From the NCBI GenBank assembly GCA_016873805.1, contig VGVZ01000029.1:1-37243 (forward strand): 37,243 nucleotides of DNA, in the 5' to 3' direction. The position numbers and the translations under genes were made by a program. Shown piece by piece: positions 22,555 through 29,663 of the stretch. A model generated the notes under the pieces. The model ran no database searches, had not been told where the DNA came from, and worked only from the letters and a program-made list of their open reading frames with translations. The stretch comes from Ignavibacteria bacterium. Its GTDB lineage: Bacteria; Bacteroidota; Ignavibacteria; UBA10030. How positions within the stretch are numbered: the stretch's first letter is position 1; the number at the start of each line of letters is the position of its first letter.

Positions 22555-23934
22555 ATGTTTTCATCCATAAAGACAATTCATTTTGTGGGAATCGGCGGCA
22601 TCGGGATGAGCGGCATCGCAGAGATTTTGCTCGACCAGGGATTCTCCGTTACCGGATCGGACCGTGCGTTGAGCGAGGTCACCGACCGCCTCAGGGAGCT
22701 GGGCGCGACCATCATGGAGGGACATCGACCGGAAAATATTTCGGACGTTGTTGATGTGCTGGTCTATTCCTCGGCGGTGACGCTCGACAATCCGGAAATC
22801 GTGGAAGCGCAACGGCGGAAGATTCCGGTGATACGCCGCGCGGAAATGCTCGCCGAAGTCATGCGGCTCCGGTACGGGATCGGGATCGCCGGTACACACG
22901 GCAAAACGACAACTACCTCGATGGTGAGCCTGGTCCTGATGGAAGGCAAGATCGATCCCACGGTTATCGTCGGCGGCAAGCTCAGTGGTCTGGGTGGTAC
23001 CAATGCGCGGCTCGGGCGCGGCGAATTCATCGTCGTGGAAGCAGATGAGTTCGATCGGTCGTTTCTGTCTCTCACGCCAACGATTGCCGTGTTGACGACG
23101 CTGGAAACCGATCATCTCGACTGTTACCGCGATCTTGAAGATATCAAGGGAGCATTCGTCCAATTTGCGCTGAAGGTTCCCTTCTACGGATTTGTTGTCC
23201 TGTGTCTCGATGAGCCGGCTCTGCTTGACATCCTGCCGACGCTCAAAAAGAAACGAGTACTCACGTACGGGCTCAATCCTCAAGCAGATATTCAGGCAAC
23301 GGATATCCGTCACAAAGATGACACGTCCACGTTCACCCTGATGCGACACGGCAGCGAGCTTGGCCAAGTTTCCATTCAGGTCCCCGGAAAACACAACATT
23401 CAGAATGCATTAGCGGCGATCACGGTGGGACTTGAACTTGGCGTACCGTTCGAAAGGGTCAAAACAGGGATTGAAAAATTCGCCGGTGTCTACCGCAGGT
23501 GGGAGAAGAAAGGGACCGTCGATGGGATTACGCTCTACGACGACTATGCCCATCATCCGACGGAATGCCGCGCAACGCTGAGCGGTGTGAAGGCGGGCTG
23601 GCGGCGGCGGGTGGTCTGTGTGTTTCAGCCGCACCTCTATTCACGAACGCGCGACTTCTATGAGGAATTCGGGAAATCGTTCCTCCTCTCAGATGTCTTG
23701 ATCGTGACCGATGTGTATCCGGCCCGCGAAGAACCGATTCAAGGGATTACAGGAGAAATCATCGTCAACGCCGCGAGACAGTTCGGCCACAAAGAAACAC
23801 ACTATGTTCCTGACAAAAAAAATGTTCCTGCGTTTCTGAAATCCATCGTGAAGAAGGATGATATCGTCATCACGATGGGAGCCGGAGACATCTGGAAATA
23901 CGGCGAAGAGTTTCTCAAACAGATGAGTCGGTGA
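22555..23934 (+). CDS. murC: UDP-N-acetylmuramate:L-alanine ligase MurC
   Basis: A 459-residue Mur ligase, the first to add an amino acid to UDP-MurNAc. The N-terminal Rossmann motif is IHFVGIGGIGMSGIAEIL. The ATP loop is IAGTHGKTTTTSM (GTHGKTTT 113-120), with the His that marks MurC. EADEFDRSFL and LETDHLDCY lie in the central domain. YDDYAHHPTE lies in the C-terminal domain. All residues are intact and the length is normal. AGGA (22541-22544) is ten bases before the ATG. Its stop overlaps the murB start by 4 nt. Confidence 0.96.
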   Translation: MFSSIKTIHFVGIGGIGMSGIAEILLDQGFSVTGSDRALSEVTDRLRELGATIMEGHRPENISDVVDVLVYSSAVTLDNPEIVEAQRRKIPVIRRAEMLAEVMRLRYGIGIAGTHGKTTTTSMVSLVLMEGKIDPTVIVGGKLSGLGGTNARLGRGEFIVVEADEFDRSFLSLTPTIAVLTTLETDHLDCYRDLEDIKGAFVQFALKVPFYGFVVLCLDEPALLDILPTLKKKRVLTYGLNPQADIQATDIRHKDDTSTFTLMRHGSELGQVSIQVPGKHNIQNALAAITVGLELGVPFERVKTGIEKFAGVYRRWEKKGTVDGITLYDDYAHHPTECRATLSGVKAGWRRRVVCVFQPHLYSRTRDFYEEFGKSFLLSDVLIVTDVYPAREEPIQGITGEIIVNAARQFGHKETHYVPDKKNVPAFLKSIVKKDDIVITMGAGDIWKYGEEFLKQMSR

Positions 23935-24860
23935 CGGGAGCCATGGTCTCGCTAAGCGACATACGAGCATTCTTTCGCGGTTCGATTTCGATCAATGAGC
24001 CCCTCGCGGGGTATACCTCGATGAGAATCGGCGGGCCGGTTGACTATTTCATGGAGCCGGCGGACAAGGATGACTTGGTATCGATCGTGCGGTACTTCCG
24101 GCAGAACAAGTTCGATTTCATCATGGTGGGGCGCGGTAGCAACATGCTGGTAAGCGATGACGGATTTCGAGGAGCGGCGATCAATCTCGAAGAGAAGTTT
24201 TCCGATGTTCGACTCGAGGATGGAGATGTCGTCGCAGAAGCGGGGGCGGGACTCTCGAAGCTCGTTGATTTCTGTATCCAACATGGGAAGGCAGGGCTCG
24301 AATGGGCCGCCGGGATCCCCGGCACTGTTGGAGGTGCCATCGTGATGAACGCCGGTGCACATGGAGGAGAGACCGCTGATCAGCTCGTGGAGGTCGAAGT
24401 GCTGCGCGGATCGGAGATTGTCACAGTTCCCAAATCAAGCATTAGTTTCGGCTATCGCCGGTCGGGACTTGAATCTGACATCGTGCTCTCCGGCCGATTC
24501 AGGCTGCCGGAGGGGGATCGCGAAGAGATAAACCAACGCCGGCGCACGTTCATTCAGCAACGAAATGCATCTCAACCGGTCAACATGCCGAACTCGGGAA
24601 GCATCTTTAAGAACCCGTCCGGCAACTACGCGGCCCGTCTTATTGATGCCGCAAATCTTAAAGGGAAACGCGTGGGAGGCGCGCAGATCTCCGAGAAGCA
24701 CGCGAACTTCATCGTCAACACGGGAAACGCGACGGCGAGCGACGTGTTGACGCTTATCGATCTTGCCCGACGGACCGTCTACCAGAACGCGGGCATCCTC
24801 CTTGAACTTGAAATCCGGTTGGTCGGTTTCCCCAACGATGTGCGAGAGAAGGTTGCATGA
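23931..24860 (+). CDS. murB: UDP-N-acetylenolpyruvoylglucosamine reductase MurB
   Basis: A 309-residue FAD-dependent reductase that makes UDP-MurNAc. FAD-binding blocks are YTSMRIGGPVDYF, MVGRGSNMLVSDDG and WAAGIPGTVGGAIVMNAGAHGGE. The active-site serine lies in NSGSIFKNP. The C-terminal part has LIDAANLKGKRVGGAQISEKHANFIVN. Length and lack of a long insertion fit the type II MurB group. A GTG at 23931 (GTGA overlap with the murC stop) is used; an ATG at 23943 is possible, but GGGAG lies only two bases before it. The stop overlaps ftsQ by 4 nt. Confidence 0.94.
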   Translation: MTGAMVSLSDIRAFFRGSISINEPLAGYTSMRIGGPVDYFMEPADKDDLVSIVRYFRQNKFDFIMVGRGSNMLVSDDGFRGAAINLEEKFSDVRLEDGDVVAEAGAGLSKLVDFCIQHGKAGLEWAAGIPGTVGGAIVMNAGAHGGETADQLVEVEVLRGSEIVTVPKSSISFGYRRSGLESDIVLSGRFRLPEGDREEINQRRRTFIQQRNASQPVNMPNSGSIFKNPSGNYAARLIDAANLKGKRVGGAQISEKHANFIVNTGNATASDVLTLIDLARRTVYQNAGILLELEIRLVGFPNDVREKVA

Positions 24861-25606
24861 CGCTGAGAAAGAAAATATGGATCACGTTTGCCGTACTCGT
24901 GGTTTGCGCCCTGGGGCTTGTTGTCTTTGCCAATGTGTGGAAAGCCGATCTGATCGTGAAACAAGTCTCGATCGAGGGAACCCGCATCATCCATCCGAAC
25001 GAGATTCGTCAACTCGCCCATGTCCGTGAGGGGGACAGATTGTTTGATGTCGATTTGTTGGCGGTGCAACATGATATCGCCGCGCATCCCTACGTCAAAT
25101 CCGTCGTGGTCGAACGGGATATTCCCTCGACGCTGAAAATCACCGTCGTCGAACGTGCGCCTCTCGCAATGATCAGCCGCCAGGAGACGATGTACATTGA
25201 CGAGACGGGCGTCGTGTTGCCGCAGGCGCTCTCCCGCGAGCTTCTTGATCTTCCCGTGGTGAGCGGACTCCCGGCGGGAGTGCCGTTGAAACCGGGGCTG
25301 CAACTGAAGCACCAGGACATCGGCGAGTGTCTCGAAATACTCGCGGCGGCAAAAATGGTGAGCAAAGAGGTCTATCACTTGATTTCCGAAATCCGTCTTC
25401 GGAACGGAGGAGACATTATTCTGTATGCGACGGAATGGGGAGCGCCGATCATCTATGGTCGGGGAGAGTCGGTTCGAAAACTCGTGTATCTGGAAACGTT
25501 CTGGCACGATGTGGCACGTCTCCGGGGATCGCAGCACATCGAATACATCGATCTCCGGTTCGAGAATCAAATCGTCGTTCGATGGAACGACGCAAAATCG
25601 TTGTAG
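24857..25606 (+). CDS. ftsQ: Cell division protein FtsQ/DivIB
   Basis: A 249-residue bitopic protein. One transmembrane helix (about 7-28) follows a short basic tail. A POTRA domain comes next (about 33-100; VKQVSIEGTRIIHPNEIRQL, DVDLLAVQHDIAAHPYVKSV, STLKITVVERAPLA), then the FtsQ beta domain to the C-terminus (about 101-245). FtsQ links early Z-ring proteins to FtsL/FtsB and FtsW/FtsI. Its start overlaps murB by 4 nt (ATGA). The position before ftsA is the usual one. No ddl separates murB and ftsQ. Confidence 0.92.
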   Translation: MTLRKKIWITFAVLVVCALGLVVFANVWKADLIVKQVSIEGTRIIHPNEIRQLAHVREGDRLFDVDLLAVQHDIAAHPYVKSVVVERDIPSTLKITVVERAPLAMISRQETMYIDETGVVLPQALSRELLDLPVVSGLPAGVPLKPGLQLKHQDIGECLEILAAAKMVSKEVYHLISEIRLRNGGDIILYATEWGAPIIYGRGESVRKLVYLETFWHDVARLRGSQHIEYIDLRFENQIVVRWNDAKSL

Positions 25607-25640
25607 TACCTTCACCGGAGTTCTTGAGAAGCGAGCACGT

Positions 25641-26891
25641 ATGAAAAACGAAATTGCAGTCGGATTGGATATAGGAACCACCAAAGTGTGCGCGATTGTT
25701 GCCGCGCCGGACGAGACTCGTCCCGGAAAACTAAGCATTCTGGGGATCGGACGAAGTCCTTCGGATGGTCTAACGCGCGGCGTCGTGACAAACATCGACA
25801 AGACCGTGAGATCTATTCAAACAGCGATTAAGGAGGCGGAATCGCAGTCCGGCGTGAAGATCTCTACCGTCACCGTCGGGATTGCCGGAGATCATATTCA
25901 GAGCTTTCAGAGCAGAGGCGTGGTCTCTATCAGCAGGCCCGACAACGAGATTACACAGGAAGATGTTGAACGGTTGATTGCCGATACGAGGCGTGTCGCA
26001 CTTCCCTCCGACCGGAAGATTATTCATGTCATTCCGCAGCAGTTCATCGTCGACGGCCAGGATGGGATTTACGATCCGGTCGGCATGTCCGGCGTTCGGA
26101 TGGAAGCGGTCGTCCATATCATCACCGGTCTCATCACGGCGGCGCAAAACATCTACCGCTGTGTCCAACGAGCCGGACTCCAGGTCAACGACATGGTACT
26201 GGAGCCGCTGGCCTCGAGCTACGCGGTGTTGGATGACGAGGAGAAGGAAGTCGGTGTTGCTCTGCTCGACATCGGCGGCGGAACCACGGATCTCGCCGTC
26301 TTCGAAGAGAAGACGATCAGACACACGGCGGTGATCGGCATTGCAGGAAAGAAGGTCACGGACGACATCCGGAAGGGATTTGGAATCCTGACGGAGCAAG
26401 CAGAAAAACTGAAGCAGGATCACGGCTTTGCGTTCAAGCCGGCGCTGGTGAACAATGATCCCATCGTGCTTCCCGGCATCGGGGGCCGGCCACCCATCGA
26501 GATTGACAAGCAGCTGCTGTGTGAAGTAATCCAGCCGCGCATGGAAGAAATTCTGGAAATCGCGGCAATGGAAATCAAGCGATCGGGATACTCCCGGCAC
26601 TTGTCGGCCGGCGTGGTCCTCACCGGCGGCGGATCATTGATCAAGGGGACATCGGAACTCGCGAAGGAGGTGATGGGAATGCCGGTGAAGATCGGTATCC
26701 CTTCGGGATTCGCATCGGGACTCGTTCGCGAAATCGAAAATCCTATCTACGCGACGGGGGTTGGACTGGTTCTCCATGAATTGAAACATCGCGATCGTTC
26801 AAACATCACTGCGGTGATGAAAAACGGAAAAGGAAAAGGATCGTTCAAGAATGTGTTCGAACGGATGAAGAGATGGTTTGATGAGCTGTGA
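25641..26891 (+). CDS. ftsA: Cell division protein FtsA
   Basis: A 416-residue actin-like ATPase. The ATG at 25641 gives the standard N-terminus (MKNEIAVGLDIGTTKVCAIV, phosphate-1 loop), while the longer frame overlapping ftsQ does not. The 1C subdomain characteristic of FtsA follows, with IPQQFIVDGQDGIYDPVGMSG. The phosphate-2 loop is ALLDIGGGTTDLAVF. The adenosine motif is VVLTGGGSLIKG. The last 15 residues (FKNVFERMKRWFDEL) form the amphipathic membrane-targeting helix. FtsA anchors FtsZ filaments to the membrane. It has a 34-bp gap after ftsQ. The last base of its stop codon is the first base of a heptad repeat array that leads into an inserted gene. Confidence 0.96.
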   Translation: MKNEIAVGLDIGTTKVCAIVAAPDETRPGKLSILGIGRSPSDGLTRGVVTNIDKTVRSIQTAIKEAESQSGVKISTVTVGIAGDHIQSFQSRGVVSISRPDNEITQEDVERLIADTRRVALPSDRKIIHVIPQQFIVDGQDGIYDPVGMSGVRMEAVVHIITGLITAAQNIYRCVQRAGLQVNDMVLEPLASSYAVLDDEEKEVGVALLDIGGGTTDLAVFEEKTIRHTAVIGIAGKKVTDDIRKGFGILTEQAEKLKQDHGFAFKPALVNNDPIVLPGIGGRPPIEIDKQLLCEVIQPRMEEILEIAAMEIKRSGYSRHLSAGVVLTGGGSLIKGTSELAKEVMGMPVKIGIPSGFASGLVREIENPIYATGVGLVLHELKHRDRSNITAVMKNGKGKGSFKNVFERMKRWFDEL

Positions 26892-26939
26892 GTGAAGAGT
26901 AGAAAGTGGAAAGTAGAGAGTAGAGAGTGGGAAGTGAAT
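26891..26939 (+). repeat. Left 7-bp-period array (AGTnnnn) after ftsA
   Basis: Seven contiguous heptads in exact 7-base register: AGTGAAG, AGTAGAA, AGTGGAA, AGTAGAG, AGTAGAG, AGTGGGA, AGTGAAT. AGT is invariant at the start of each. The array begins on the last base of the ftsA TGA stop. Purine-rich on the + strand. Confidence 0.8.
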
Positions 26940-26994
26940 ATGGGGAGATTGTAGGCGAGGATAAGACAACAGATGAATAAAGGGGGGAAACGAA

Positions 26995-27360
26995 GTGCAT
27001 GATTTTCGTCAACTTGATGTCTATGCCCGAGCGCTGCGGTTTACGCGCAAGGTTCGCTTGACGACGGCGCTGTTTCCGAGGGATGAATTGTTCTCCTTGA
27101 CATCGCAATTTCGAAGGGCTTCGGATTCAGTAGTGCTGAACATCGCCGAAGGAGCAGGTAACAAATCTAAACGCGAATTTGCAAGGTTCCTCGGCTACGC
27201 AATTCGTTCAGGATTTGAATGTGGCGGTTGTGCGGATATTGCCAAAACACAGGATTACATAGATGAAGCTGAGTACGAGACATTGGTGGCGGAGGGACAA
27301 GAAATCATTGCCATGCTGGTTGGTCTCCAGCGAGCCGTCCTTCGCGGGATCGAACCGTAG
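26995..27360 (+). CDS. Four-helix-bundle protein (S23 / 23S rRNA intervening-sequence protein family) between ftsA and ftsZ
   Basis: A 121-residue, all-helical protein of the S23-type family, whose members are encoded in 23S rRNA intervening sequences of spirochaetes and as free-standing genes; the retroelement protein Avd is a relative. Family blocks are MHDFRQLDVYARAL at the N-terminus, LTSQFRRASDSVVLNIAEGAG in helix 2 and SKREFARFLGYAIRSGFECG in helix 3. Cys76 and Cys79 (ECGGC) replace the usual LEYQL-like residues. A GTG start is preceded by GGGGGG about seven bases upstream; an ATG at 26999 is out of frame. It sits alone in the normally tight ftsA-ftsZ junction, between two heptad arrays, and is not a known division protein. 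Basic faces suggest nucleic-acid binding, but the role is unknown. Confidence 0.9.
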   Translation: MHDFRQLDVYARALRFTRKVRLTTALFPRDELFSLTSQFRRASDSVVLNIAEGAGNKSKREFARFLGYAIRSGFECGGCADIAKTQDYIDEAEYETLVAEGQEIIAMLVGLQRAVLRGIEP

Positions 27361-27395
27361 ATGCGCGCGTGGATTCCTCGCGCGGTCTGCTCAGC

Positions 27396-27491
27396 ACTCA
27401 TACATCATACTCAATACTTAGTACTTAATACTTAATACTTGATACTAAATACTTAATACTTATACTCCATACTTGATACTCAATACTTGTC
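27396..27491 (+). repeat. Right 7-bp-period array (ACTTAAT-like) before ftsZ
   Basis: Fourteen units run in heptad register, beginning ACTCAT, ACATCAT, ACTCAAT, ACTTAGT, ACTTAAT, ACTTAAT, ACTTGAT, ACTAAAT, ACTTAAT and ending ACTTGTC; two units (27396-27401, 27458-27463) are six bases. Read on the minus strand, most units begin AGT when rotated, the same leading trinucleotide as the left array. AT-rich, unlike its surroundings. Confidence 0.8.
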
Positions 27492-27544
27492 TCATGCGAA
27501 TGTGAAGTACTAACAAACTAAACAATCCAAAGGGAGGATCCATC

Positions 27545-28714
27545 GTGATAGAACTCGATACTTCTTCTGCTCGCGGAGCCAAAATCCGAGTAGTCGGTGT
27601 TGGCGGCGGAGGCGGAAACGCCGTCAACAGCATGATCGACAAAGGGCTCATTGGAGTAGACTTTGTTTCGATCAATTGCGACTTGCAAGCGCTCGAACGG
27701 AACAAAGCGTCACACAAAATTCAAATAGGCAAAAACCTCACGCGTGGCCTCGGCGCCGGCGCAGATCCGGGTATCGGCTATCGGGCCGTCGAGGAGGACC
27801 GAGAGGAGATTGCCCGAGCCCTCACCGGCAGCGATATGGTCTTCGTGACCGCCGGCATGGGGGGCGGAACGGGCACCGGCGGCGGACCCCTCGTGTCAAA
27901 TATTGCCAAGAGCGTCGGCGCTCTGGTGGTCGGCATCATTACCAAGCCCTTCGCCAGTGAAGGGAAGAAACGGCGTGAACAGGCCGATCTGGGTATCGAG
28001 GAGATGAAGAAACAGGTCGATACGCTGATCATCATTCCGAATCAGAAACTGCTTGATATCATCGATCGGCGCACCCCGCTCCTCGATGCGTTCGAGCTTG
28101 CGAATCAGGTTCTCTACAACGCCACGCGCGGCATCTCGGAAGTGATTACTGTCCCGGGCCTCATCAACGTCGATTTCGCCGATGTTCGGACCATCATGCG
28201 TGAGATGGGTGATGCCTTGATGGGAACGGGTGTGGCAACCGGGGAGAATCGCGCCATCGAAGCAGCGAACGCGGCCATCTCAAGCCCGCTCCTCGAAGGG
28301 ATCTCGATCGCCGGTGCCCAGGGCATTCTGGTCAACATCACCGGCGGCAAAGACATGACGCTTGTCGAGGTGGACGAGGCGACCGGCATTATCCACGAAG
28401 CCGCCGGCGACGATGCGAACGTCATTCTCGGAACGGTGATTGACGACGAGATGACCGAAGAAATTACGGTCACGGTCATTGCCACGGGATTCAACAAGAA
28501 AGCCGCTGCCGTGAAACCTTCCCGCCCGGTGACGACACTTGTTGAGCGCATTCCATCCGGACCGGCGGAGCTTCAGAAATTCGATGAACCGACGTTTCGA
28601 CGACGGGGTGTCGAGCTCCCGTTCAGCGCATTCCGTGATGGAGCAGAAGAAAAAGAGAAAATCGACAAAACAGATCCCGATAAACCGGCATTTCTCCGCA
28701 AGATCATGGACTAA
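27545..28714 (+). CDS. ftsZ: Cell division tubulin FtsZ
   Basis: A 389-residue FtsZ, the Z-ring GTPase. The G-box is GMGGGTGTGGGP (GGGTGTG 106-112). The T7 synergy loop is NVDFAD (208-213), which completes the GTPase site of the neighbouring subunit. The first strand is RVVGVGGGGGNAVNSM. After a short linker the C-terminal conserved peptide DKPAFLRKIMD (last 11 residues) matches the D-x-PAFLR motif that binds FtsA. The GTG start at 27545 has GGGAGGA (27532-27538) at six bases, the strongest ribosome site in the cluster, fitting the high FtsZ level needed. That independent site also suggests ftsZ escapes coupling after the inserted gene. Confidence 0.97.
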   Translation: MIELDTSSARGAKIRVVGVGGGGGNAVNSMIDKGLIGVDFVSINCDLQALERNKASHKIQIGKNLTRGLGAGADPGIGYRAVEEDREEIARALTGSDMVFVTAGMGGGTGTGGGPLVSNIAKSVGALVVGIITKPFASEGKKRREQADLGIEEMKKQVDTLIIIPNQKLLDIIDRRTPLLDAFELANQVLYNATRGISEVITVPGLINVDFADVRTIMREMGDALMGTGVATGENRAIEAANAAISSPLLEGISIAGAQGILVNITGGKDMTLVEVDEATGIIHEAAGDDANVILGTVIDDEMTEEITVTVIATGFNKKAAAVKPSRPVTTLVERIPSGPAELQKFDEPTFRRRGVELPFSAFRDGAEEKEKIDKTDPDKPAFLRKIMD

Positions 28715-28850
28715 TGCCGCTCCGATCCATTCGGCCGGACGAAGCGCCGGGAGACCGCATGCTGCAACGGGCATCCCTCCTCGTCGGGCCGAATCATCGT
28801 TGCCATCGCTCTCGGTCGATTTCCTCACGATGCATAATCCCCCTTGAACG

Positions 28851-28880
28851 AATTCCGGTCTCACCGCCGAGGCCGGAATT
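28851..28880 (+). terminator. Strong hairpin downstream of ftsZ, possible dcw terminator
   Basis: AATTCCGGTCTC (28851-28862) pairs with GAGGCCGGAATT (28869-28880) over 12 bp with one G-U wobble and a 6-base loop. It lies 137 bp after the ftsZ stop and 110 bp before the next gene. No T-run follows, so termination may be imperfect or Rho-assisted. Confidence 0.5.
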
Positions 28881-28990
28881 GTTGTATCGAGCCCTCCCAA
28901 ACGGTAGAACTTCTCGCATCTCGATTCTGCTGTCGACGGTCCGTTGATCACTCTCTTTGTTTCTCGCTCGCGCTTTTTCTACATTGTACC

Positions 28991-29656
28991 ATGAAACGCT
29001 TTGTCCTTGTCGCACTGGTCCTCCTCCTCTGTTCAATCACCACGGCGCAGTCACGAATCGAGAGTCAATTTCGCATTGCGCGGGTCAAGTATCATGGGGG
29101 CGGTGATTGGTACAACGACCCCTCAGCAGAGGTCAATCTATTGAAGTTCGTGCTTGAGCATACGAACATTGACGCTGATCCGCGCTACGAATTCGTCGAA
29201 CTCTCGCATGAGCGGCTCTTCACCTATCCGTTCCTCTTTCTTACCGGTCATGGCAATATCGTGCTCTCGGATCTCGAGGTGGAACGACTTCGACTCTACC
29301 TCTTGAACGGGGGATTCCTGTATGTCGATGACGACTATGGATTGGACAAAGCATTCCGGCGTGAGATCAAACGGGTCTTCCCGGATCTCGATCTTGTCGA
29401 ATTACCGCTGAGTTATGGGCTCTTCCGCGCCCATTTCCCGTTTCCAAACGGCGTTCCGAAAACTCATGAGCATGACGGAAAACCTCCACAGGCATTCGGG
29501 CTCTTTCATAAAGGGCGATTGATCGTCCTCTACACTTATGAATCGAATCCAAGCGACGGATGGGTCGATGCAGAAGTCCACGGCGATCCGGAGTCCGTGC
29601 GGGTCGAGGCACTCCGCTTTGGAACAAACATTGTCGTGTGGGCGTTGACGCAGTAG
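28991..29656 (+). CDS. Secreted DUF4159 family protein
   Basis: A 221-residue protein of the DUF4159 family. The ATG at 28991 starts a clear signal peptide (MKRFVLVALVLLLCSITTAQ), and longer upstream frames are unlikely. The mature domain has KYHGGGDWYNDPSAEVNLL at its N-terminus, the FLTGHGNIVLSDLEVERLRLYLLNGGFLYVDDDYG core and a GLFRAHFPFPNG segment. The core looks like the glutamine-amidotransferase-like fold seen in this family but has no obvious catalytic Cys. Members usually lie in aerotolerance-type operons with BatA-like and DUF4175-like genes. Here the large DUF4175-like gene follows after 7 bp, so the two form a unit. The biochemical activity is unknown. Confidence 0.85.
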   Translation: MKRFVLVALVLLLCSITTAQSRIESQFRIARVKYHGGGDWYNDPSAEVNLLKFVLEHTNIDADPRYEFVELSHERLFTYPFLFLTGHGNIVLSDLEVERLRLYLLNGGFLYVDDDYGLDKAFRREIKRVFPDLDLVELPLSYGLFRAHFPFPNGVPKTHEHDGKPPQAFGLFHKGRLIVLYTYESNPSDGWVDAEVHGDPESVRVEALRFGTNIVVWALTQ

Positions 29657-29663
29657 GCATCTT

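Noticed and set aside
26995-27360. 23S rRNA intervening sequence
   Set aside because: The S23-type gene has no rRNA sequence around it; it lies between two protein genes.
27396-27491. CRISPR array
   Set aside because: The unit is 7 bp in direct register with no 23-47 bp repeats or unique spacers and no cas genes nearby.
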